A stretch of DNA of 20,220 bases. It comes from Bacillota bacterium. GTDB lineage: Bacteria > Bacillota > Clostridia > Lachnospirales > Lachnospiraceae. Where the stretch lies: the NCBI GenBank assembly GCA_023424995.1, contig JAFADH010000335.1:1-20220 (forward strand), given 5' to 3'. Positions 7,722 through 14,130 of this stretch are shown here, piece by piece; the first letter of the stretch is position 1; each line of letters starts with the position of its first letter. A model generated the notes under the pieces. The model saw only the letters and a list, made by a program, of their open reading frames with translations, had not been told where the DNA came from and searched no databases. A program made the position numbers and the translations under genes.

Positions 7722-8279
7722 CTATACCCGGTATCCTCCGTCTGTTTCGTTCTGATTCTCTTCTAAATATTCTTTAATATAGGTTGATACCTGGATGGAA
7801 TTCAATGGTATATCGTCAAGAATTTCACGAAAAAGCCTGGTATCAAGAGAGAAATTCTTCCCATCAAATATATATGTGTAGATAAAATCAATATCCGGAT
7901 TTAAGGTAATCAGGGTATGGATAGTGCTATTGATATCTCCCAGAGGCATCCGGTCGATATGGGATAATACAAAAGTCGCGGTTACGGAAGTTCCCATACC
8001 GGGAGCCGACTTGAGGTCGAAGCTTCCTCCGGTACTTAATGCAGCCATCTTAAAAAAAGGTATTCCAAGGCCTATCTTACGGGTGCTTCGTGTCGTATAG
8101 AACGGATCCTCCACCTTGTGAAGCCGCTCCTCATTGATACCGCATCCATTATCGGCAATTATTATCTTAAGCAATCCCAGGTCTCTCTGTATCTGAACGG
8201 TTATATCGATCAAGCTGGCACCGGCCGAGATTGAATTATTCGAAATATCTAATACATGAAGAGATAATTCTGTTAACAT
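7722..8279 (-). CDS. small GHKL-fold ATP-binding protein within the hydrogenase operon
   Basis: The 185-residue protein carries a complete histidine-kinase-type ATP-binding domain: N box HVLDISNNSISAG (residues 8-20), G1 box DNGCGI (43-48), F/G2 region DPFYTTRSTRKIGLGIP (58-74) and GGSFDLKSAPGMGTSV (84-99). It has no dimerisation/phosphoacceptor helix, no sensor domain and no membrane segment. It is therefore not a normal sensor kinase. The last 80 residues form a separate domain that I do not recognise. It starts 5 bases after the stop of the NuoE-like gene with little ribosome binding site of its own, which suggests translational coupling. Being inside the structural operon, it may regulate, assemble or modify the hydrogenase. 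Function unknown. Confidence 0.88.
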   Translation of the reverse strand: MLTELSLHVLDISNNSISAGASLIDITVQIQRDLGLLKIIIADNGCGINEERLHKVEDPFYTTRSTRKIGLGIPFFKMAALSTGGSFDLKSAPGMGTSVTATFVLSHIDRMPLGDINSTIHTLITLNPDIDFIYTYIFDGKNFSLDTRLFREILDDIPLNSIQVSTYIKEYLEENQNETDGGYRV

Positions 8280-8284
8280 CCTGA

Positions 8285-8776
8285 TTAATATTTGGCTAAG
8301 ATGCCGTCCAGGGAATCCAGTGTCAGTTTGCCATACACATCGTCATTGATTGTCATGACCGGTGCAAGCCCGCAGGCTCCGATACAGCGGCAGGATTCCA
8401 ATGAGAACTTGCCGTCTGCCGTACAGCCCCCGTCAGCAATACCAAGCATCTCCTTCAGCTTGTCGAATATATCGCCGGAACCCTTAACATAGCATGCGGT
8501 GCCCAGACAGACGGATACATTGTACTTGCCCTTCGGGTTAAGTGAAAACTGTGAATAAAATGTAACAATGCCATAAATTTTCTCCAAGGGTACATTCATT
8601 TCATCCGAAATGATGGTCTGCACCTCGATTGGAAGATAGCCATAGATTTCCTGTGCCTTTTGCAGTATAGGCATCAGTGCACCCTTATCATCCTTGTGGT
8701 CTGCGATTACCTTAAGAAGCGCAGCTTCCTGTTCCCGGGTTCCTGCAAAGGGTACGGTACTGTTTTTTGTTCCCAT
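8285..8776 (-). CDS. hydC: NuoE-like [2Fe-2S] subunit of the hydrogenase complex (HydC)
   Basis: The 163-residue protein matches the 24-kDa NuoE family in length and layout: an N-terminal four-helix part (LLKVIADHKDDKGALMPILQ, then KAQEIYGYLP) and a thioredoxin-fold domain with all four cluster ligands, Cys 90 and 95 (CLGTAC) and Cys 131 and 135 (CIGAC). It is the third core subunit of HydABC-type hydrogenases and carries a single [2Fe-2S] cluster near the flavin. It is the first gene of the operon. GGAGG lies 7 bases before the ATG. The upstream 244-bp region is shared with the divergent signalling operon. Confidence 0.95.
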   Translation of the reverse strand: MGTKNSTVPFAGTREQEAALLKVIADHKDDKGALMPILQKAQEIYGYLPIEVQTIISDEMNVPLEKIYGIVTFYSQFSLNPKGKYNVSVCLGTACYVKGSGDIFDKLKEMLGIADGGCTADGKFSLESCRCIGACGLAPVMTINDDVYGKLTLDSLDGILAKY

Positions 8777-8825
8777 CGAACATCCTCCTCGATAAAAATG
8801 GTATAACTTACTACGATTTTATTGT

Positions 8826-8853
8826 ATCATAACTATGTTAAAAAATCTACAAA
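8826..8853 (-). promoter_or_regulatory. possible promoter of the hydrogenase operon
   Basis: On the minus strand TATGAT (8826-8831) lies 15-16 bases after TTGTAG/TTTGTA (about 8847-8853), in very AT-rich DNA. The -35 match is poor and the spacing short, so this is only the best candidate between the hydC start codon and the divergent promoters. The leader would be about 40-45 bases. Confidence 0.35.
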
Positions 8854-8859
8854 AAATAT

Positions 8860-8887
8860 TTGCATTGTCATAATTTTAACATATAAT
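8860..8887 (+). promoter_or_regulatory. upstream plus-strand promoter-like element
   Basis: TTGCAT (8860-8865), 16 bases, TATAAT (8882-8887). It points toward the PAS/GGDEF gene and lies about 60 bases upstream of a second promoter. It may act as an alternative start or it may be chance in AT-rich DNA. Confidence 0.4.
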
Positions 8888-8921
8888 CTATATTAGAACC
8901 ATGTATATATTGATTAACTGC

Positions 8922-8950
8922 TTGTTGTTTCCATTGGTTTCGGTTATAAT
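8922..8950 (+). promoter_or_regulatory. promoter of the PAS/GGDEF signalling operon
   Basis: TTGTTG (8922-8927), 17 bases, TATAAT (8945-8950). The -10 box is perfect and the spacing ideal. Transcription would start near 8957, giving a leader of about 64 bases. Confidence 0.6.
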
Positions 8951-8962
8951 TAGGTTAAAATT

Positions 8963-8983
8963 TGATTGTATTTGACACAATCA
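8963..8983. promoter_or_regulatory. 7-bp inverted repeat just after the predicted start of the signalling operon
   Basis: TGATTGT (8963-8969) and ACAATCA (8977-8983) are perfect reverse complements 7 bases apart. The dyad sits in the 5' end of the predicted transcript, where a repressor could block initiation or the RNA could form a small hairpin. It also contains one of two TTTGACA direct repeats (8971-8977 and 8992-8998). Confidence 0.4.
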
Positions 8984-9020
8984 CTAACTTATTTGACAGG
9001 TAAATCAGGAAGGCATAACA

Positions 9021-10325
9021 ATGGAAGATAAGAACAGGCAATATGAACAACTTTTACTATCGGCACCGGGGGGAGCAGCTAAGATTGCATTCGACGATAT
9101 GCTGACAGTTCTCAGTGCTACGGATAATTTCTTCTCCATGATTAAGAATGTATCCGATAAATCCGGTATAAAATTACCGGTATCCCTGCTTCGCATGGTA
9201 TACTCCAACGACATCATCAATCTGACACAGCAGATTGCCGCACAAAAGCTTAGAAAGGATAATGTTCTGACCCTGAACTTTCGTACGCTTCAGAATGACG
9301 GCAGTTTTAAATGGCTGATGATATCCGGAAACAAGACGGATGAGACACATTCCTCCGGGACAAAGACTGTTCCGGTATATTCCTGTACCATTGCAGATAT
9401 TACAAGTATTATGATCAATTATAAAAAGCTTGAGCAGATGGCGGATTACCACCGGATAATCGATGAATTATCCAGAGAACTATTCTTCGAATATGAGATC
9501 GCAACCGATACGATCACCTTTACAGAGACCTTCCGCGAGGTGTTCGGCAAGGATAATGTCATTTCGGGTTTTCGCAAGAAGCTGGATAAGACGAAGCTGA
9601 TTTACAGTGAAGAGCTGCCCGCTGTCATTGCCATCTACAACGCTGTGATGAGCGGACGAAAGCAGGTACGGTTTGAATTGCGGCTCATACCCAAGGACGG
9701 AACACCCTGCTGGTATAATTGCTATGCCTCTATCATATTCGATGAAAATAAAAATCCCTATAAGGTTGTGGGCAAGCTTTCTGCAAGGAGCCTTATGACT
9801 AAGGAAGAGGAAGCCAAAATCTATAAACCGCAGCTGGATGCCGCTACCGGTGTCTGTACGAAGGAATCGGCGGAGCTTATGATCACAGAGGCTGCCGCGA
9901 AGCAGCCGGAAGAAGAGTTATCTGCGCTGCTGGTGCTTGATATCCGCAATTATAAGAATATTAACGATATTAAAAAAGCCGTAAACGGTGAGAATATTAT
10001 AACCTCTATCGGAGCCGTAATTAAGAAGAATGTAAGAACCAGCGATATTATCGGAAGAATGGCCATGGGTGAATTTGTGATCTATGTCAGGAATGTCCCC
10101 TCCGACCGGGCGGTATATGAGATTGCAGAACGGTTATGCAGTGAGATTGAAGCGGTACACTCTTATGAGCACACGAAGAACTGCCTCTCTTCCAGCATTG
10201 GCGTGGCATTCCACCGGGGTGCGGCCGAATACCAGACCTTAAGTGCCAATGCGAATACGGCGATGGTTCTGGCGAAGAAGGTACCGGTCAGCTCCTTCGA
10301 GGTATTCAGCGGAGTAATCGGATAA
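9021..10325 (+). CDS. PAS-domain protein with a degenerate GGDEF domain
   Basis: The 434-residue soluble protein starts 7 bases after AGGAAGG. The first third (about residues 20-130) and the middle (about 150-260) each look like PAS modules: an N-terminal strand/helix part and endings such as GSFKWLMISGN and GTPCWYNCYASIIFD, typical of PAS/PAC folds. The C-terminal 170 residues have the GGDEF fold pattern (LLVLDIRNYKNIND, then a late SSSIGVAFHRG), but the catalytic signature is AMGEF at about 349-353 instead of GG(D/E)EF. The two glycines and the first acidic residue are altered, so diguanylate cyclase activity is unlikely; a binding role is more plausible. It has no membrane segment. It is first in the operon divergent from the hydrogenase genes and probably its input sensor. 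Confidence 0.82.
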   Translation: MEDKNRQYEQLLLSAPGGAAKIAFDDMLTVLSATDNFFSMIKNVSDKSGIKLPVSLLRMVYSNDIINLTQQIAAQKLRKDNVLTLNFRTLQNDGSFKWLMISGNKTDETHSSGTKTVPVYSCTIADITSIMINYKKLEQMADYHRIIDELSRELFFEYEIATDTITFTETFREVFGKDNVISGFRKKLDKTKLIYSEELPAVIAIYNAVMSGRKQVRFELRLIPKDGTPCWYNCYASIIFDENKNPYKVVGKLSARSLMTKEEEAKIYKPQLDAATGVCTKESAELMITEAAAKQPEEELSALLVLDIRNYKNINDIKKAVNGENIITSIGAVIKKNVRTSDIIGRMAMGEFVIYVRNVPSDRAVYEIAERLCSEIEAVHSYEHTKNCLSSSIGVAFHRGAAEYQTLSANANTAMVLAKKVPVSSFEVFSGVIG

Positions 10326-10366
10326 GGGTATAATAAAATCAAGGTAACGGAAGAATGGAGATCAGC

Positions 10367-10717
10367 ATGACGATTGAGGAGATCAGATTGATTTTAAAAG
10401 CGAAATACGTAGTCGGTGAAGAATGGAAAGACAGAGAGGTCCATACTGCCTGCGGTTCCGACATGATGAGCGATGTATTAGCCTTCATGAAGGACCAATC
10501 CGTACTTCTCACCGGTCTGTGCAATCTTCAGGTCATCCGTACCTGTGAGATGATGGATATTATCTGTGTTGTTTTAGTCAGAGGTAAATTACCGGACGAA
10601 GCCATGGTTAAGATGGCCTGGGAAAAAGGTATCACAATCCTGTCTACGGGACACAGGATGTTCTCTGCCTGCGGATTGCTGTATGAGAAAGGTTTACGGG
10701 GAGGTCCGGATTATTGA
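10367..10717 (+). CDS. DRTGG-like domain protein (first of two)
   Basis: The product of 116 residues from the ATG at 10367 begins MTIEEIRLILKAKYVVGEEW, the usual start of stand-alone DRTGG-type proteins, the regulatory domain otherwise seen in phosphotransacetylase and in pyrophosphatases with CBS domains. GGAG 6 bases before this ATG decides the start; an in-frame ATG at 10355 would have no spaced ribosome binding site. The body follows the family pattern (SDMMSDVLAFMKDQSVLLTG, then MDIICVVLVRGKLPDEAMVK, then GITILST). The glycine-rich signature is altered: LLTGLCNLQ replaces the expected TGG-type loop. It is probably a small nucleotide or ligand-binding regulatory protein. It overlaps the next gene by one base. 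Confidence 0.75.
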   Translation: MTIEEIRLILKAKYVVGEEWKDREVHTACGSDMMSDVLAFMKDQSVLLTGLCNLQVIRTCEMMDIICVVLVRGKLPDEAMVKMAWEKGITILSTGHRMFSACGLLYEKGLRGGPDY

Positions 10718-11163
10718 TGAATAATGATACGATCGTGATGTCCTATGATGTTCCGGCTGATGACTTTACCAGGGCGGGAGAAGCCTCCAGCAATGTAAAG
10801 AGTAAATTAAAGATGATGGGTGTTAATCCTGAGATCGTCCGTAAGGTAGCCATCGCCATGTATGAGGGTGAGATCAATATGGTGATCCATGCGTTCGGCG
10901 GCAAAATCGATGTGATTGTAACCACCGAAGAGATTATGATGATACTTAAGGATCAGGGACCCGGGATTGAGGATATTGAATTGGCCATGCAGGAGGGCTA
11001 TTCTACTGCGCCGGATAATATCCGTTCCCTGGGCTTCGGAGCAGGGATGGGATTACCGAACATGAAAAAATACAGCGACGAAATGAAGATTGAAACCGTC
11101 CTTGGAGAGGGAACCACGGTTACCATGAAAGTCTATATTCACGATAAGCAGATTGATCCATAA
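10717..11163 (+). CDS. RsbW/RsbT-like GHKL ATPase (anti-sigma factor type serine kinase)
   Basis: This 148-residue single-domain protein has the anti-sigma-factor kinase version of the GHKL fold: N box AMYEGEINMVIHAFGG (residues 47-62), G1 box DQGPGIEDIELAMQEG (about 79-94), G2 loop LGFGAGMGLPNMKKYSDEM, and a terminal GEGTTVTMKV strand. The YEGEINxVIHA version is close to RsbT/RsbW-type proteins that bind ATP and phosphorylate or sequester small partner proteins. The ATG at 10717 overlaps the upstream TGA (TGATG), so the two are translationally coupled; a TTG three bases earlier is also possible. No sigma factor or STAS anti-anti-sigma gene is nearby, so the partner may be one of the DRTGG proteins or lie elsewhere. 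Confidence 0.88.
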   Translation: MNNDTIVMSYDVPADDFTRAGEASSNVKSKLKMMGVNPEIVRKVAIAMYEGEINMVIHAFGGKIDVIVTTEEIMMILKDQGPGIEDIELAMQEGYSTAPDNIRSLGFGAGMGLPNMKKYSDEMKIETVLGEGTTVTMKVYIHDKQIDP

Positions 11164-11319
11164 AAAGGATTTGCCTGGTTTACTCAAATATTCGCCATTT
11201 CTTTCATGGATAAGTGTAACAGTGAACACGTAACCTTTGGCTGGTCATAGGCTTGCTTGTGAGTTCTTAATCTGTGTATATATGACAAACAGCCGGGTTT
11301 GGATAACATGGGGGGTATT

Positions 11320-12624
11320 ATGGGGAAGTTTTTTACATCTGTAAGATTAAAGGAAGAACTGTGCATGGGATGCATCAACTGCATCAAACGCTGTCCGACC
11401 CAGGCGATCCGTGTACATAACGGCAAAGCAGTAATTACGAAGGAATTCTGTATCGATTGCGGTGAGTGCATCCGCCTCTGTCCGCACCATGCCAAGGAAG
11501 CCACCTATGATTCTCCTGATATTATAAATAGCTTCGAGTATAAGGTGGCATTGCCGGCGCCCTCCCTCTATGGCCAGTTTAACCACCTGGAGGACGTGAA
11601 TATTATACTGACGGCGCTAAAGAAGATGGGCTTTGATGATGTATATGAGGTCAGTGGAGCAGCGGAGCTTGTCTCCGAGGTCTCAAGAAAATATGTAATT
11701 GAACATAAGGACCACTGGCCCTTGATCAGTACGGCCTGTCCCTCTGTCGTGCGCCTGATCCAGGTGCGTTTTCCTAATCTGATAGAGCACCTGCTGCCCA
11801 TCTGTGCCCCGGTTGATCTGGCTGCTGCCATAGCAAAAGAAAAGGCTATGAAGAAGACCGGACTCCCCAGGGAGAAGATAGGGATTATCTTTATCTCGCC
11901 CTGTCCGGCGAAGGTTACGGCGGTTAAGGTCCCCATCGGTATCGACCATAGTGAGATCGACGGTGTCCTTGCCATGAAGGAAGTATACCCGATCCTCCTT
12001 CCTCTGATGAAGCAATCCGTGGATGATGTGGAGGAGCTGGGGATCTCAGGCCGCATCGGCATCGGCTGGGGAAGCACCGGCGGAGAGGCAGGAAGCCTGC
12101 TGTCGGATAATTATCTGGCAGCGGATGGAATTGAGAATGTAATCAGGATATTGGAGGACTTGGAGGACGATAAGTTTGACCGGCTGGAATTCATCGAGCT
12201 GAATGCCTGTGCCGGCGGATGCGTCGGCGGAGTACTTACCGTTGAGAATCCTTATCTGGCTAAGGTGAAGCTGAAACGCCTCCGCAAGTACCTTCCGGTA
12301 GCCCGTAATCATATGGACACCAATATGAAAAGAGATATCTATTGGAATGATGAGGTAAAATATGAGCCGGTATTTATTCTCGGGAAGGATATGAAGGAAG
12401 GAATCGCGAATATGTCCAGAGTGGAGGAGCTGTGTGAGCATTTTCCGGGACTTGACTGCGGTTCCTGCGGTGCGCCCTCCTGTAAGGCACTGGCAGAGGA
12501 TATTGTCAGAGGTGTGGCTCATGAGCAGGATTGTATCCACATTCTGAGGGATTATATCCACAGACTGTCGGATGAATTATCGAGACTGGACCGGAAGAGC
12601 TCGGATAAGCAGACTCCTCCATGA
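11320..12624 (+). CDS. hydrogenase-like iron-sulfur protein with altered H-cluster motifs (putative sensory [FeFe] hydrogenase type)
   Basis: From the ATG at 11320 the product has 434 residues. Two [4Fe-4S] ferredoxin motifs come first (CMGCINCIKRC about 15-25; CIDCGECIRLC about 44-54). The [FeFe]-hydrogenase large-subunit domain follows, and it keeps the four cysteines that would hold an H-cluster: TACP (Cys about 140), SPCPAK (Cys about 195) and NACAGGC (Cys about 297 and 301). The surrounding residues differ from catalytic HydA: no TSCCPxW tryptophan, no MPCxxKxxE glutamate, and GGV instead of GGGQP. The C-terminal module at about 370-390, with CEHFPGLDCGSCGAPSC, matches the PF04060-type [4Fe-4S] domain. 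This layout resembles non-catalytic or sensory groups of [FeFe] hydrogenases. The start is set by a GGGGGG run 4 bases upstream; ATG 11308 and TTG 11299 are in frame. Confidence 0.85.
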   Translation: MGKFFTSVRLKEELCMGCINCIKRCPTQAIRVHNGKAVITKEFCIDCGECIRLCPHHAKEATYDSPDIINSFEYKVALPAPSLYGQFNHLEDVNIILTALKKMGFDDVYEVSGAAELVSEVSRKYVIEHKDHWPLISTACPSVVRLIQVRFPNLIEHLLPICAPVDLAAAIAKEKAMKKTGLPREKIGIIFISPCPAKVTAVKVPIGIDHSEIDGVLAMKEVYPILLPLMKQSVDDVEELGISGRIGIGWGSTGGEAGSLLSDNYLAADGIENVIRILEDLEDDKFDRLEFIELNACAGGCVGGVLTVENPYLAKVKLKRLRKYLPVARNHMDTNMKRDIYWNDEVKYEPVFILGKDMKEGIANMSRVEELCEHFPGLDCGSCGAPSCKALAEDIVRGVAHEQDCIHILRDYIHRLSDELSRLDRKSSDKQTPP

Positions 12625-12730
12625 AAACCGGAGATGGCCGGCGTGGGCAGATGATATAAATTATACGGTTTGCGGATCATGCTGTTTACTATGGCGTAAG
12701 GATTATACACAAATAATGGGGGATGATGGA

Positions 12731-13066
12731 ATGAAGGTCAGGGATTTATATGATGATGATAACTTTAAGGTCCTGAATGCCGGTGAGAATTCAGAGAGGG
12801 AGATTCTGACGCCTTACTGCTGCGATCTGCTTAGTATTGCCATGGGAAGGATGCCGGCACACTCTGCCTGGGTCACGGTAATGGCGAATATCAATACACT
12901 GGCGGTAGCATCCCTTGCGGATGCGGCCTGTATTGTATTGGCAGAAGGAAGTAATCTGGATGAGCCTGCTTTGAACAAGGCCAAGGAGCAGGGGATCACC
13001 GTACTTGCCACGCAGCTGCCGGTATTCGATGCGGCCTTATTGATCTATAAGAAGCTGCATGCTTAG
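12731..13066 (+). CDS. DRTGG-like domain protein (second of two)
   Basis: The product of 111 residues begins MKVRDLYDDDNFKVLNAGE, as in stand-alone DRTGG-type proteins, and shares the layout of the protein at 10367: CCDLLSIAMGRMPAHSAWVT, then ADAACIVLAEGSNLDEPALN and GITVLAT. The characteristic DRTGG-loop residues are not conserved here either. A GGGGG run 8 bases upstream supports ATG 12731; the frame is open further upstream (to 12572), but that part has no family resemblance and overlaps the preceding gene. It overlaps the PHP gene by 8 bases, so the two are coupled. Two different DRTGG-like proteins in one operon suggest a heteromeric partner pair. Confidence 0.75.
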   Translation: MKVRDLYDDDNFKVLNAGENSEREILTPYCCDLLSIAMGRMPAHSAWVTVMANINTLAVASLADAACIVLAEGSNLDEPALNKAKEQGITVLATQLPVFDAALLIYKKLHA

Positions 13067-13796
13067 ATTATCATACGATCTTCATATCCACTCCTGCCTT
13101 TCTCCCTGCGGGGATGAGGATATGACACCTGCCAATATCGTAAGGATGGCTGCTCTTAAAAACCTGGATATTATCTCCGTTACCGACCACAACAGCTGCC
13201 GGAACTGTCCTGCAGTCTTATATTGGGCGAAGCAGGAGAATATCATAGCCATACCCGGAATGGAGCTGTGTACCCAGGAGGAGGTTCATGTATTATGCCT
13301 GTTTGCAAAGCTTTCCGATGCCATGGATTTTGATGAGTATGTATATTCCAGACTGATAAAGCACCTGAATAAGGAAGAAGTATTCGGCAGGCAGGAAATA
13401 TGCGATCTGGAGGATAACGTGGCCGGAAAGGAACCATATCTGTTAATCAACGCGGCTGCCATATCCTTCGAGGAGCTGGGAAAACTTATGTCTGAATATC
13501 ATGGGGTATATATCCCTGCCCATATAGATAAAAGCTCTAACAGTCTGATCTTTAACCTCGGCTTTGTTCCTCCGGATGCGGATTTTACAGCAGCTGAGAT
13601 AACTGACCGCAGCCGTCTTGAGCAGCTGTGCCGTAATAATCCGTACCTGCTGGATTGCAATATAATAACCAACTCGGATGCCCATTCATTAGGATTAATC
13701 AATGAAGCAGTGAATTACCTGGAATGTGAAAGCAGAAGCTTAGAGGATATATTGAAGGCTATTGCGGGAGCAGGAGATATGGAAAAGGGTAAATAA
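13059..13796 (+). CDS. PHP-domain metal-dependent phosphoesterase
   Basis: The 245-residue protein carries the PHP (polymerase and histidinol phosphatase) metal-binding pattern: YDLHIHSCLSPCGDE at the N-terminus (HxH), SVTDHNSC near residue 45, GMELCTQEEVHVLCLF near 70, VYIPAHIDKSSNS near 150, and NSDAHSLG near 210. These match the conserved metal ligands of the family, members of which hydrolyse phosphoesters of sugars or nucleotides. It starts inside the last codons of the upstream DRTGG gene with a weak ribosome binding site, so it is probably translated by coupling. It ends the signalling operon. The substrate is unknown; a nucleotide signal handled by the neighbouring proteins is one possibility, but that is inference. 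Confidence 0.9.
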   Translation: MLRLSYDLHIHSCLSPCGDEDMTPANIVRMAALKNLDIISVTDHNSCRNCPAVLYWAKQENIIAIPGMELCTQEEVHVLCLFAKLSDAMDFDEYVYSRLIKHLNKEEVFGRQEICDLEDNVAGKEPYLLINAAAISFEELGKLMSEYHGVYIPAHIDKSSNSLIFNLGFVPPDADFTAAEITDRSRLEQLCRNNPYLLDCNIITNSDAHSLGLINEAVNYLECESRSLEDILKAIAGAGDMEKGK

Positions 13797-13853
13797 TCAA
13801 AGAAATATGAGAGTTACCGGGAATGTGGAAGAGATGATTGAAAAGTTTAAAGA

Positions 13854-13968
13854 AGATATTACGTATAGATATTACGTATAGATATTACGATAGATATTAA
13901 GGAAGACATTAAGGCAGATATTAAGAGGAGCTATTAAGAGGAGATATTTTAGAGGAGATACTGCAAAT
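13854..13968. repeat. degenerate 12-14 bp tandem repeat, about nine units
   Basis: Units starting AGATATTA follow each other: two identical 13-mers (AGATATTACGTAT at 13854-13866 and 13867-13879), then AGATATTACGAT, AGATATTAAGGA, AGACATTAAGGC, AGATATTAAGAGG, AGCTATTAAGAGG, AGATATTTTAGAGG and a decayed AGATACTGCAAAT. Copies diverge progressively to the right. It lies between the PHP stop codon and the asnS promoter. I see no gene with a start signal in this stretch and no clear terminator for the signalling operon. Confidence 0.8.
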
Positions 13969-14009
13969 ACTGAATATAGATTATACTGTAAATATTAAAT
14001 AATAGATTA

Positions 14010-14037
14010 TTGTTTTCTGCATGTTTTGTGGTATACT
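14010..14037 (+). promoter_or_regulatory. promoter of asnS
   Basis: TTGTTT (14010-14015), 16 bases, TATACT (14032-14037). Transcription would start near 14044, giving a leader of about 87 bases that contains a small hairpin. Confidence 0.6.
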
Positions 14038-14061
14038 TATCAATGGTGATTTTGTCCTGGA

Positions 14062-14079
14062 GGCAGGAGTTTTCCTGCC
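14062..14079 (+). promoter_or_regulatory. hairpin in the asnS leader
   Basis: GGCAGGA (14062-14068) pairs with TCCTGCC (14073-14079) around a GTTT loop. The CAGGA arm can alternatively pair with TCCTG at 14055-14059, so two hairpins exclude each other. There is no T run and no T-box sequence. It may stabilise the mRNA or act in control. Confidence 0.35.
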
Positions 14080-14130
14080 ATATATAATAAAAAGCAGACT
14101 TATCAATACTATATAAAAGGAGCATATCAT

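Noticed and set aside
8777..9020. Rex operator (TTGTTAA-N4-TTAACAA) controlling the hydrogenase operon
   Set aside because: Only partial half-sites such as TGTTAA are present; no site has both halves at the right spacing.
12572..12730. N-terminal extension of the second DRTGG-like protein
   Set aside because: The frame is open, but it overlaps the end of the preceding gene, has no family resemblance, and the ribosome binding site is at 12718-12722 before ATG 12731.
13807..13881. Short peptide gene (about 24 residues) after the PHP gene
   Set aside because: It has no ribosome binding site and ends inside the tandem repeat; it could be a chance frame.
14044..14130. T-box controlling asnS
   Set aside because: The leader is under 90 bases and has no GGTGG-type T-box sequence or Stem I motifs.
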